The notes beneath the pieces are model-generated. The model made no database searches and was not told where the DNA came from. It saw only the letters and a program-made list of their open reading frames with translations. 64,000 nucleotides of DNA from Eriocheir sinensis (lineage: Eukaryota; Arthropoda; Malacostraca; Decapoda; Varunidae), in the NCBI RefSeq assembly GCF_024679095.1, contig NC_066520.1, positions 12,878,209 through 12,942,208 on the forward strand, written 5' to 3'. This document shows positions 11,251 to 54,779 of this stretch, piece by piece. The number at the start of each line of letters is the position of its first letter. The first letter of the stretch is position 1. The translations under genes and the position numbers were made by a program.

Positions 11251-11346
11251 AGAGAAACTGCAATAACACAGTGAAAATATCCCGTAATGAACACCACTCA
11301 GTGGTGTTCATTACGGGATATTTTCACTGTTATTGCAGTTTCTCTA
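11251..11346. repeat. Near-perfect palindrome (hairpin), arms about 47 bp
   Basis: From AGAGAAACTGCAATAACA to its reverse complement, centred on CACCACTCAGTGGTG near 11299. The only arm difference is a 2-base insertion (ACAC versus AC). There is essentially no loop. Confidence 0.9.
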
Positions 11347-11484
11347 ATGTATAATACACCATATGTGCCAAAAGGGGTTGATTAAAAAAGTTTCCAACAG
11401 TCACGAGTGTGAACGGGGTCACCTTCATGTTCACAGTGCGGGGCTGGGGCTTCAGGTATAGGCCGTAGAAGTGGCCTCTGGTGC

Positions 11485-11645
11485 AGTGACCTTTTATCTC
11501 ATCAGTGGCATAGTAGGTATGCTGCCCTGACTTCTACTCAGAAGGCTCGGGTTTGATCCCCGGCACTCACTGGTGTTCGTTACGGGGTCAGGGCTGCAAT
11601 CAAGCATTGATTCCAGCCTCTACCCATGTTTTTCAGCTTGAGTTA
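11485..11645 (+). mobile_element. tRNA-derived SINE head
   Basis: A tRNA-like promoter layout: GTGGCATAGTAGGTATGC (A-box-like) and, about 40 bp later, GGGTTTGATCCCCGG (B-box). It is followed by GTGTTCGTTACGGGGTCAGG, which resembles half of the hairpin 200 bp upstream. The tRNA fold is not intact, so it is a SINE rather than a gene. Confidence 0.5.
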
Positions 11646-11649
11646 AGTT

Positions 11650-12316
11650 TTAAGGAAAGGGGTTACAGTTCCTAACCCAACCAATTCAGATCAGGGATTG
11701 GATGAATTGCTTGGCATGATCAGGGAACCAACCTACAAGAGCATAAATCACCCACCATCCACAAGAGGAATGGTTCGGCAGTAATGAGGTGTCTCATGCG
11801 GTCAACCCTTGCTCTAACGAATCAGTTGGAGAAGGGGGTGAAGTTATATCCAAAAATCTGTTATAACCAAGGGATTCAACATAGAGGCATTACAGTGAAG
11901 TACAGTGGGAGGCAGCACACTTGGTGAGGCATGGGAGGATGCAAGCGGAGGCGTTTACAGTTGACTAGGCTGACTAGTCGCGCAGCACCCAGTCGGTTTT
12001 GTTTCCACCATTTCCGACTGACCGATGTGTACATGTTTGGCCACCAAACTGAACCCCTCATTTACCAAACTTGTTTGGTATATCCCGCTTATACCAGACT
12101 GGCCCCAAAAGTTCCTTCAAGACAAAATTTGTCATATCAAGGTCTGTAAGCTAAGGTTTACAGTATGTGTGGGTTTGCCAGATAACGGCTTAGATAAGTA
12201 TTCAGTGTATCAGGACTGAGTTGTGTACCCTAAGCAGAATTAGGTGTTTGTTAAGGAAGATATTGTTGACAGAATATAAAATAATCGATGAGGATGACTT
12301 TGTGAAGTGAGTACAG
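11650..12316. other. No recognised feature
   Basis: Unique-looking AT-rich sequence; nothing with family features on either strand. Confidence 0.4.
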
Positions 12317-12482
12317 AGCTTAATCAAGGGAGAGGGTCTTAAGGAGAGACCAATAGAGGCTCATGATAGAGCTGGCCACTTTGAGGGAAGTTCCTGTGAG
12401 GGGATAGGGAGTTGGAGGTATAGATAGATAGATACTAGAACATTCTTTGGAAGTCTCATCTATATTACTCAAACAGGGGACT

Positions 12483-12640
12483 TCTATATCACTCAAACAG
12501 ATTAACAGTTTCTTCAGATTACTCAAACAGTTTAACAGTTTCTTCAGATTACTCAAACAGTTTAACAGTTTCTTCAGATTACTCAAACAGTTTAACAGTT
12601 TCTTCAGATTACTCAAATAGTTTAACAGTTTCTTCAGATC
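12483..12640. repeat. 30-bp tandem repeat, about five copies
   Basis: The unit TTACTCAAACAGTTTAACAG plus TTTCTTCAGA recurs every 30 bp, so it stays open in one minus-strand frame (LSNLKKLLNC repeated). That frame is a by-product of the period. It lies 280-430 bp downstream of the DHX36 stop, possibly in or just beyond its 3' UTR. Confidence 0.85.
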
Positions 12641-12854
12641 ATGTGTGGAATGACTGGAATCATTAACCAGAAAGCTAACAATTTAGTAATGAATATAAAT
12701 AAAGTTGCAGTTTAATTCAGATCTTTACTTAACATAGTTGAGTGTACATTACATCCTTCTAAATAAATACTGATATAATGAATATAAAGTCCATGATGTA
12801 CATGAAAATGAATAATTTCTTAATACTTTTTAAATAACCTTCAAAATAATTCCA

Positions 12855-12860
12855 TTTATT
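12855..12860 (-). terminator. DHX36: Candidate polyadenylation signal of DHX36
   Basis: AATAAA on the minus strand, 56 nt downstream of the stop codon. The position is plausible but short, and no downstream element or transcript end can be verified. Confidence 0.3.
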
Positions 12861-12915
12861 TTTTTCCACAGGAGAGTGAAGTGATGATGGTGACTCTGGC
12901 AGGATCTCCCTTCCT

Positions 12916-43196
<30,281 letters not shown>

Positions 43197-43291
43197 GATA
43201 CTGAGTGCAGCCACAGATCTGTAGAGAAGAAATAAATGTTAAATCAAGGTCACTTTCATAAATAAATGATCTTGAAGACTAAGTATGTGTA

Positions 43292-45218
<1,927 letters not shown>

Positions 45219-46182
45219 CAAGCTTATTTCAAGCAAGAAAAAGCTCTAAATAGTAAATGAATATCTCTAGGCTACTTAAGACAACTAATGCAAACACATC
45301 CCTCATTATAACCCAGAATAAAAGACATAAAAGATTGGGATTGTCATATTCTGGTGTTTGAAACAATCTTTCTTTATAACTCTTTACAATAGAAATTGCT
45401 CAATTCTACATTTTTTTTTCCTTTACTTAAAATCAATGCAGGTGGGTGATGTGAATAATTTTCTAACGATAATTAAAGGGGTCAAGGGGGGGTTAATTTT
45501 GCCATGCAGAAGGCGGATACCACGGCCAAGTCATCTGCCACCGTAAAATGGATCCTTTTATGGATATTTACCAAGGAATATACAACTACTGCACCTTGCC
45601 CTCCCTACAAATTCCTCCTTGTCTATAATGATGATAAGGTACTAATTTGATGGAGCAAAGCTTCTTCCTCCTTGATTACATACCACTGGGGCAAGATAAT
45701 CATAGCATTTCGAAAGTGAGGCTATTTACCAAACAGTGCACAGTAAATGATCTTGATATAATGTAGTCATCTGCCAAGGACCTTAGAAAATAACTCAATC
45801 AATATGGCTGTCAAGGCTCAACTCCAGTGTCGTGTTTCTCCACGTCCCCCAATTTCTGGCCATTCATTTTGTTTACAAACCAAACGGCAGATTGCTTTTA
45901 ATACAGATCCATGTGCACAGCTGGTTGGGAAAGACAATTTTGTTTTTTTGAAAATGGCAAGATGCTATTTCCCATAAATTTATTGATGAATCACTGCATG
46001 AAGGCTATTTATTGGTCCTTCACTTCACCTATTACAAAGCAGACCGCAGTACTGGATTCATTGATGTTTTCCTACGAAAGAATACAACAATATAAGAACA
46101 TAAGAACATAAGAACGCAGGAGTCTACAAGAGGCCGGTAGGCCTGTACAAGGCAGCTCCTTTGACCCTAAGCTCCCGTGTAT

Positions 46183-47660
46183 CTAACCCCACCTAATATC
46201 GCTGTCCATGAATTTATCTAGTCTATTTTTGAATGTGACAATTGTATTGGCACTCACCACATGACTGCTAAGCCTATTCCACTCATCCACCACCCTGTTA
46301 GTAAACCAATTTTTGCCTATGTCCCTGTTGAATCTGAATTTATCCAGTTTAAACCCATTACTTTGTGTCCTACCCAGTTCTCTTACCAACAAAACCTTAT
46401 GAATGTCTCCCTTATTAAAGCCCTTCATCCATTTATAAACCTCGATCATGTCTCCACGCACCCTTCGCCTTTCTAGAGAATGCAAGTTTAACTGCTTGAG
46501 TCTTTCCTCGTATGGCAAGTTTCTCAACCCCTGAATCATTTTAGTCATCCTCCTCTGCACCGATTCTAACATTTTGATATCCATTCTATAGTAAGGTGAC
46601 CAGAACTGAACCGCATAGTCAAGATGAGGTCTAACTAATGCTAAATATAGTTTGAGGAAGACTTCGGGCTTCTGTTGATTATGCTCCTTGAAATAAATCC
46701 CAGTACCCTATTAGCTCGATTTCTAGCTTGAATGCATTGTGCCCTTGGACGGAGATCAGAGCTCACTAAGACCCCTAAATCCATCTCTCACCCAGACCTG
46801 CTTATGAGAGTGTCATTTAAGCAATAGTTATGTGAGGGGTTGTTCCTACCTACACTCAGAATACTGCACTTCCCTACATTGAACTCCATCTGCCATTTAT
46901 CCGCCCAGTCATACAATCTGTTGAGTTCACCTTGGAGAATACTAGCGTCCTGATCCGACTCAATTACTCTACCGATCTTGGTATCATCTGCAAATTTACT
47001 AACATCACTACTAATTCCTGTATCTAAGTCATTGATATAAATAATAAACAAAAGTGGACCTAATACCGAGCCTTGTGGGACCCCACTCGTAACACATCCC
47101 CAGTCAGATCTTTTACCATTGATTTGCACTCTTTGCTTCCTATTGCTAAGCCACGCCTTAACCCAGTTCAAAACTTTACCCTCTACTCCGTGAGCCTGTA
47201 ATTTAAGCAACAGTCGTTGGTGAGGAACTTTGTCAAACGCTTTACTAAAATCAAGATAGATTACATCATAATTTTTGTCTCTGTCAACCGCCTCAAATAC
47301 TTTATTGTAGAAAGACAAGAGATTGGTGAGGCATGACCTACCTTTTGTGAACCCATGCTGCGAGTCATGAATTAAGCTATGTTTCTCCAGCACCTTGCCT
47401 ATAACCGATGTTAAGCTAATTGGGCGATAGTTTGAAGCAACTGACCTGTCCCCCTTTTTAAAAATCGGCGTCACATTAGCTATTTTCCATAGGCTCGGCA
47501 CATAGCCAGTATTTACCGACATCTTAAAGATGTCGGTTAGTGGGTCACTGAGTACATCACCTAATTCCTTTAATACCCTCGGAAATATCCCGTCAGGACC
47601 TGGCGACTTGTTCTTCTTAAGCTTATCTATCTCATCCTGAACTACTGCCTGGTAATGATT
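46183..47660 (-). pseudogene. CR1-like ORF2: reverse transcriptase and C-terminus
   Basis: DEIDKLKKNKSPGPDGI, WKIANVTPIFKKGD, YRPISLTSVIGKVLEK, YLDFSKAFDKVPH (motif A), GVPQGSVLGPLLFIIYINDL (motif B), KFADDTKIG (motif C), then, after a break near 46790-46590, MDIKMLESVQRRMTKMIQGL and TFKNRLDKFMDS, stop at 46185-46183. The 57590-58640 element is a close relative. Confidence 0.85.
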
Positions 47661-49015
47661 ATATCCCTCAATTTATCGCCATCCCCGCCCTCGTACACCT
47701 GAACTCTTTCTGGTATAGTCGTTCGATCCTCCTGTGTGAATACTGAAAGGAAGTAGTCGTTCAACAATGTGCTCATATTTTCGGAATTTTCTACTAGCTC
47801 CCCTGTGTTTGTTTTCAGCGGTCCAATTTTCTCCCGTGTTTTTGTTCTATACATCTGAAAGAAGCCCTTAGGATTACTTTTCGCCTCATTTGCTACTTTG
47901 ATCTCATAGTTCCTTTTTGCTATCCTGGTGTTTTTCTTAACTAATCTAGACAGTTCGACGTACCGGCCCCTGAGATGTGTTTCCCCATTCTTTATTTTCT
48001 GATAAATTCCCTTCTTTAACCCAATCTCGTGTTTTAGTCCACGAGTCATCCACTTAGGATCATTGTTTTCTTTTCTAAGTGTTCGCTGTGGTATATGCTG
48101 TCCTTGCCCCTCTACTATTACTCTAACTAAATTATTGTAAGACATTTCTACCTGGTTCTCCTGGCTCTCCAATCCGCAGTGCTGGCCCTCATGAATCCCT
48201 AGATTATCCCAGTTTACCCCTTCAAGATGTCTTCGAAGCCCCTCGTAATTTGCTCTTCTGAAATCTGGCACTAACACTGGGTTTGGTTCGCGGGTTACCG
48301 CCCAGTCTAAGCTAAAACGAACCGTTCTGTGGTCACTATTTCCTAACTCTCCGCCCACCTCCAACTCACGTAGCAAGTTCCCATTATTGGTCAGGACTAA
48401 GTCTAATATGTTATCTCCTCTGGTAGGCTCAGTAACTACCTGCTTAAGGAAATTATCTTGTATAACTTCAAGAAAGTCCTCGGCTTCCAGGTCACCCACT
48501 AAGTCTTCCCAGTCTATATTCCTATAATTAAAGTCCCCCATTACGCAGACATTTCTACTCCTACTCGCCCTGCCAATCTCCTGTAGTAATATACTCGTGT
48601 CCTGCCTGTTAAGGTTGGGTGGCCTGTACAGAACTACTAGAGTTAGTTTTTCTTTCCCTTTGTAAACGTCCACCCAAACTGATTCTGAATCCATGTTAGT
48701 TTTGACTGAATTGTTAACTAAACATTTAAGTGAGTCTTTAACATATAGCGCAACTCCACCTCCCTTTCTGCCCCTTCTGTCTTTGTGAAACATCTGATAA
48801 CCCGTTATTTCAAATTCTGATCTAAAATTTCTATTAGCAGTGTCTATCCATGTCTCAGTGATCGCTATTATGTCAAAATTTTCTGAACAAGCTTCACCCC
48901 TTAGTAAGTCTATCTTGTTTCTGAGGCTCCTGCTGTTTGTATAGAAGATTCTTAGCCCGTCCTCTGTTACTCCCCTAGAATTACTTCTAAGCTGCCTGGT
49001 TATATTATGAGCTAG
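47642..49015 (-). pseudogene. CR1-like ORF2: endonuclease and linker
   Basis: GLRIFYTNSRSLRNKIDLL, ITETWID, GGGVALYVKDS, LVVLYRPPN, VMGDFNYRNIDW, ILDLVLTN and GELGNSDH give a complete AP-endonuclease order (Asn, Glu, GDFN, SDH). It then has a long basic linker and ends at a TAG near 47645, where a one-base shift separates it from the RT. Confidence 0.85.
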
Positions 49016-49037
49016 ATGTCCTCCCTCCCCCCCTCGC

Positions 49038-49142
49038 CTATACTAAAAAATCCCTCAGGGTACCAAGTGCTCGCTCAAGGGAATCTGAGAGAGCCTCAAC
49101 ACCCTTGAACGTCAAGTGTATCCCGTCACGGGCGTAGAGGGC
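49038..49142 (-). pseudogene. LINE ORF1 C-terminus, SGNH-esterase-like
   Basis: The frame reads GNDALYARDGIHLTFKGVEA then LSDSLERALGTL and stops at 49040-49038. DGIHLTFKG matches block V (catalytic Asp-His) of the SGNH/GDSL esterases known in CR1 ORF1 proteins. Only the last 34 codons remain. Confidence 0.6.
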
Positions 49143-50024
49143 GTCATTGCCACCCCATGCTTGAAAACACTATGTACCAGCTGCATACATGAATGCATAC
49201 ATGTTAATAGCAATCTGCCTTTTGATTTGTAAACAAAACGGATGGCCAGAAATAGGAGGACGCGGAGAAACACGACACCGGCAGCAGTAGAGTCCACCCT
49301 CCCAATGGTCTTGTGAGGGCTCAAGTGTATTTTTCCTTATTTCTGCATATTGTGAGAAAGAGCCATTTATTTCTAGTGACTTTGCTATCCATTTACATTT
49401 TTTTTAATTACTAGATTTGGGAGGGGAGAAGGAGAGGGAAATTTGGGAAATAAGTGATTTCCACAGGTTAATGCTATTTCCTTATGTGTTTTAATGTGCT
49501 TATATCATTCAGAACTTTCCATAACAAATTTTTCACTTCAAAGTATTTTAATATGCTTATATCTTTCTGTGAACTGCTTCCATCACAAATTACTCATCAG
49601 GTAATTGTTAGGTTTCATTAGTTTAAGAGCATGCATAAGGCCATTTCTGAGTGGGTGTAATTCTGGAGTTTTACCTCGTTTCCTATTATACCAACTACTC
49701 TTCTGCCGCCATATTTACGTTCTAATAACCTTTAAACCTCCCGGAAAACATAGCAAAGACAGTAGTGACCAAAACAAGCAAACAAAAAAGTGAAAATAAC
49801 CATGAAACGGCCGTGGTAGTCCAAGGACCTCATAGTGTGGATTTGTTAATGCGCCGAGGTCCCTTTCCTAATCAACCAACTACTCTTCTGTTACCATATT
49901 TATCTTCTAACCTTTAAACCTAACCAAGGCCATTTTGAAGTGGGTGTAATTCTGGAGTTTTACCTCATTTCCTATTTAAGCAACTGCTCTTCTGCTGCCA
50001 TATTTATCTTATACTAACTTCTAA

Positions 50025-50258
50025 CCCTTTCAATACGGTGATGCCGACGTCGGCATCACAGTATGGAAAGGGTTGAGAGGAAATGGAAGAGGATTAATCC
50101 TCTTCTAAACCTCTTAATCCTCTTCCATTTCCACTTAAAAGAGGATTAAGAGGAAATGGAAGAGGATTAAGAGGTTTAGAAGAGCATTAATCCTCTTCCA
50201 TTTCTTCTTAACCCTTTCCATATTGTGACGCCAACGTCTGCGTCACGTATTGAAAGGG
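50025..50258. mobile_element. TTAA-type palindromic MITE, copy 2, in satellite
   Basis: Ends CCCTTTCAATACGGTGATGC and its inverse; flanked by CTAA and TTAA. The interior is a near palindrome of CCTCTTCCATTT and GAGGATTAAGAGG. Related to 37093-37331. Confidence 0.78.
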
Positions 50259-50378
50259 TTAAACCCCCAGGGAAACATAGCAAAGACAGTAGACCTCCCC
50301 CCCCCCCCAAAATGAAGATGGCAATGAAACGTTTATGGTATTCCAACTTCCAAGGACCTCAAAGATTGGTTTTATTAA

Positions 50379-50739
50379 CCCTTAGATTACGGCGATCATA
50401 TATATAAGTACACTACCACATGCCCCACCCGTACAGGGATCATATATATAATCATTACAATCTACGCTCCCTACGTTTCAAATATACCGCCGGTTCTTGA
50501 CTCAGAAGAATAATGGCGGCATCTGGCATCCGTACACACTTTCATTCGTCTCCAGCGCGCAGCCTACCGAAGGTCACAGATCATTTTCCACTTTTGTTCG
50601 GAATACATCTGACATGTCTCGCAACACGTCAACCAATTCCTCTGCTCCGGGCAGAAGTAGAACACTGGTGAATCAAAATGACAGTGACATTGATGACTGC
50701 TATGGTAGTGACATTGACAGAGGAGGGAGGGGCAAGTAG

Positions 50740-50814
<75 letters not shown>

Positions 50815-50911
50815 AAGATTTACATAGATTTACATAGAAAATCAGACCACACAGACCCCATGGTCCAGACTTGGTGGTCTGTCCTTAAACCTAAGTGATT
50901 TTACATTAATC

Positions 50912-50988
<77 letters not shown>

Positions 50989-51220
50989 TGGGGTGCTTCC
51001 ACGCGACGCATCACAGCCACGAGAAAATGAGCAATATTTTCGGCTGTCATAACTTTTTTTTATTATTATAAGGAGAGATGTTTCATTACACCACAATATA
51101 TACTAGATGAATATACAATTATTGCAAAGAAGAAAGACACCATTTCCACCTCTTTTAAATGCCTAAATTTTCCCCGTGCACACCATCCAGAGATATATAT
51201 CACCACCCGTACTCTAAGGG
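50379..51220. mobile_element. piggyBac-type element, 842 bp, in satellite
   Basis: Ends CCCTTAGA(T/G)TACGG inverted, with TTAA at 50375-50378 and 51221-51224. The satellite unit resumes exactly after the second TTAA, confirming the boundaries. Two (GA)n tracts (50742-50810 and 50916-50984) flank an internal segment. No transposase. Confidence 0.85.
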
Positions 51221-52374
51221 TTAATGCGCCGAGGTTTCCTTTCCTTATCAACCACCTGCACTTTTGTTGTCATATTCATCTTATAATAATCTTTAAAACT
51301 CCCAGAAAACCTTAGCAAAGGCAGTAGCCCGCCCCCCCCCCCCCCCCCCCCCCCCAAAAAAAAACACTTGGAATATAGCCATGAAACGTCCGTGGTAATC
51401 GAAGGACCTCATAAATTGGTTTCATTAACGCGCCAACGTCTCCTTTCTTAATTAACAAACTGCTCTTCTATTACTAAAATAATCTCCTCCTAACCTTAAA
51501 ACCTCCCAGAAAACCTTAGCAGACAGTAGACCCCCCCCCCCCCACACACACAAAAAAAAAAAAGTGATGTTAGCCATGAATCTTCCGTGGTAATCCAAGA
51601 ACCTCAAAGATTGGTTTCATTAACGTGCCAACGTCTCCTTTCTTAATTAACAAACTGCTCTTCTGTTGTCATATTCAAATTCTACTAACCTTAAAACCTC
51701 CCAGAAAACCTTAGCAGAGACAGTAGACCCCCCCCCCCCCCCCCAAAAAAAAAAAAAGTGAAAATAGCCATGAAACGTCTGTGGTAATCCAAGGACCTCA
51801 TAATAAATGGTTTAATTAATGTGCCGACGTCTCCTTTCTTAATTAACAAACTGCTCTTCTGTTGTCATATTCATCCTCAACTAACCTTAAAACCTCTTAG
51901 AAACCTTAGCAAAGACAGTAGACCTCCTCCCCCCACCACACACACAAGAAAAGCCATGAAACGTTATGTGGTAATCCAAGGAACTCATAGATTGATTGGT
52001 TTCATTAACGTGCCAATGTCTCCTCCTCTTCTGTTGTCATATTCATCTCCTCCTAACCTTAAAACCTCCCGGATAAAATTAGCAGACAGAAGACCTCCTC
52101 CTCCTCCACAAAAAAAAAAAAAAAATAAATAAAGATAGCAATGAAACGTCCGTGGTAATCCAAGGACCTCATAGATTGGTTTCATTAACACGCCGCCGTC
52201 TTATTTCTTAATTAACAAACTGCTCTTCTGTTGTCATATTCATCTTCTACTAAATTTATAAAAAAAAAAACAGGAAAACATAGCAAAGACAGTAGACCTC
52301 CTCCCGCACCACTAAAAAAAAAGAAAAAAAAAAAAGCCATGAAACGTCTGTGGTAATCCAAGGAACTCACAGAT

Positions 52375-52611
52375 TCCCCGCAGCATCCAAGAATGGAATC
52401 ATCTCCCATCACATGTAGTTAATAGTCCCACTCTTGACACATTTAGGAATAGAATCATCAATCATTATCTCCCTAATCCTGGCCCTTTACCATATCCCAA
52501 TACCTTTCCTCATCCTAACCCTTATCCTAATCCTGTCCTGGCCCCATGAATACCCTGCATATCATCCCACCCCAAGTGGCCCTCTGCGGGTCCCCAAGAA
52601 ATGAAAATGAA
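52375..52611 (+). mobile_element. LINE C-terminal fragment in the satellite array
   Basis: The plus-strand frame reads NHLPSHVVNSPTLDTFRNRI then INHYLPNPGPLPYPNTFPHP and stops (TGA) near 52550, followed by about 60 bp ending AAGAAATGAAAATGAA. WNxLP..VVNA.TLDTFKNRL is the common LINE ORF2 terminus. Confidence 0.65.
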
Positions 52612-53157
52612 ATTGGTTTCATTAATGTGCCAACTTCTCCTTTCTTAATTGATAAACTGCTCTTCTATTACAATATTTATCTCCTCCTAACCTTAAAACC
52701 TCCCGGAAAACCTTAGCAGAGACAGTAGACCTCCTCCCCCAACCACTACAAAAAATAAAAAAACATGAAACGTTTGTGGTAATCCAAGGACCTCATAGAT
52801 TGGTTTTATTAACGCGCCGACGTCTCCTTTCTTAATTAACAAACTGCTCTTCTGTTGTCATATTTGTCTCCTCCTAACCTTAAAACCTCCCGAAAACCTT
52901 AGCAGAGAGTGTAAAGAGACCAAAACAATCCGTGAAAATAGCCCTGAAACGCGAGTGAGATCAAAGCGGTGGGAATCTTAAGTGAAGGATTAGTGTAGCC
53001 TTGAACTCCAGGAGCCTTTCGATCCTACCTGTGTGGAGCCAGTATCCTGCAGGAGTATCCCACGCAGCGCCCCCAGGTTGACAGGATCAGGACAGGTACG
53101 GGACTACTTGCGGGCAGGCGGCTTGGAGCTGGTCTGGGTCTGGGTCGTGGAGGCTAG

Positions 53158-54370
53158 TGTTGTTTTACTATATTTATAAGGCATCCATGTACGTTTTACT
53201 ACTTTTATTTATAGCAGATGGGTTTTTAACTTTTTACTATATTTATAAGGCCTCCATCTGTGTTTTACTACTTTTATTTATAACAGATGGGTTTTTACTA
53301 TATTTATAAGGCCTCCATCTGTGTTTTACTACTTTTATTTATAGCAGATGGGTTTTTACTATATTTATAAGGCCTCCATCTGTGTTTTACTACTTTTATT
53401 TATAACAGATGGGTTTTTACTATATATTATTGTCCAGGGGGAGGTACTGCCCCCTCCCTTGTTGTGCTTTCCTTCCTACCATTGTATCTTTTTAATTTCC
53501 TGGTGCTCCCTTCACATGTATTAATATTTGTATAATCTGTCCTGCCTGGGGGTAGGGATGGCATGTTCCTCCCTTCTCCCTTGTTGTTTACCTGCAACAA
53601 TAAACTATCAATCAATATTTATAAGGCCTCCATCTGTGTTTTACTACTTTTATTTATAGCAGATGGGTTTTTACTATATTTATAAGGCCTCCATCTGTGT
53701 TTTACTACTTTTATTTATAGCAGATGGGTTTTTACTATATTTAAAGGCCTCCATCTGTGTTTTACTACTTTTATTTATAGCAGATGGGTTTTTACTATAT
53801 TTAAAGGCCTCCATCTGTGTTTTACTACTTTTATTTATAGCAGATGGGTTTTTACTATATTTATAAGGCCTCCATCTGTGTTTTACTACTTTTATTTATA
53901 ACAGATGGGTTTTTACTATATTTATAAGGCCTCCATCTGTGTTTTACTACTTTTATTTATAACAGATGGGTTTTTACATAAATAAGGCCTCTATCTGTGT
54001 TTTATTACTAGCAGATGGGTTTTTACTATATTTATAAGGCCTCCATCTGTCTTTAATTCATAGAAGATAGGTTTTTACAATATTTATAAGGCCTCTATCT
54101 GTGTTTTATTACTAGCAGATGGGCTTTTACTATATTTATAAGGCCTCCATCTGTCTTTAATTCATAGAAGATAGGTTTTTACTATATTTATAAGGCCTCC
54201 ATCTGTCTTTAATTCACAGAAGATAGGTTTTTACTATATTTATAAGGCCTACATCTGTGTTTTATTACTAGCAGATGGGTTTTTACTATATTTATAAGGC
54301 CTCCATCTGTCTTTAATTCATAGAACACAGATGGCCTCCATCTAGCTGTCTTTAATTCATAGATGGGTTT
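53158..54370. repeat. 61-bp minisatellite, about 17 units in two variants
   Basis: Unit ATTTATAAGGCCTCCATCTG then TGTTTTACTACTTTTATTTA and TAGCAGATGGGTTTTTACTA. After about 53990 the units shorten (TTTAATTCATAGAAGATAGG or TTTATTACTAGCAGATGGG). Interrupted by a LINE tail at 53426-53616. Degraded units continue to about 54790. Confidence 0.92.
53426..53616 (+). mobile_element. 5'-truncated 3' end of the 3185-10034 LINE family
   Basis: About 190 bp nearly identical to 9835-10030, ending CAATAAACTATCAATCAAT, placed inside the minisatellite. Minisatellite sequence resumes directly afterwards. Confidence 0.9.
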
Positions 54371-54779
54371 TGGCCTCTGACGCCCCTTATGTGAGTCACC
54401 TTCATGTCCTTATGTAAGCATTCACTACATTAACCCCACATTAACCCTCTGCGATAAGACCAGCAAACGCGTAAACATCAACCAATGACCTCTGACCTAT
54501 ACACTCTCTCTCTCTCTCTCTCTCTCTGATCGGCGGTAAATAATAAATATTTCAATTCAATTCAATTCAATACTACTATATTTATAAGGCCTCCATCTGT
54601 TTTTCACTAAATTAATACAGCCTCCATCAGTTATTTTTTATTTTATTATGTGGCCTTTTTTTTGTTTTTTACTAGCTAGGCTATACATAATTTATACGGC
54701 CTCCATCTGTATTACATTTATACGGTCTTTATGTGTTTTTACTGCATTTGCACGGCCTCCATTAGGTTTTTTTTTATGC

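Larger units (their letters stand above)
46088..49143 (-). mobile_element. CR1-like LINE, 5'-truncated in ORF1
   Basis: Minus strand: C-terminus of ORF1, then ORF2 with endonuclease and RT, then a 3' end of (TTCTTATG)-like octamers at 46088-46113. Octamer 3' repeats are a CR1 trait. Several frameshifts. Confidence 0.85.
45820..49300. mobile_element. Foldback element split by a CR1-like LINE
   Basis: The left arm (about 45826-45925) and right arm (about 49175-49290) are inverted copies: GTGTCGTGTTTCTCC(A/G)CGTC, TTTCTGGCCAT, TTTTGTTTACAAA and GGCAGATTGCT(T/A)TTAA. The 3-kb LINE (46088-49143) lies between, so the foldback is the older element. Outer ends are not fixed. Confidence 0.7.
49600..52985. 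repeat. Satellite array, unit about 180-200 bp, interrupted
   Basis: Recurring blocks in each unit: ATTGGTTTCATTAACGCGCC, TTCTTAATTAACAAACTGCT, CTTCTGTTGTCATATTCATC, AACCTTAAAACCTCCC, AGCAGAGACAGTAGACC, a C(9-20)A(7-13) homopolymer junction, CATGAAACGTCCGTGGTAAT. Unit starts near 51414, 51611, 51806, 51995 and 52175. At least ten units, broken by elements at 50025, 50379 and 52375. Confidence 0.88.

Noticed and set aside
53663..53866. Repeated hydrophobic 20-residue frame in the 61-bp minisatellite
   Set aside because: It follows from units of 59-61 bp that stay open by chance; no start context, no family.
53158..54370. Regular repeats resembling a CRISPR array
   Set aside because: Contiguous tandem units without unique spacers, in a eukaryotic genome.
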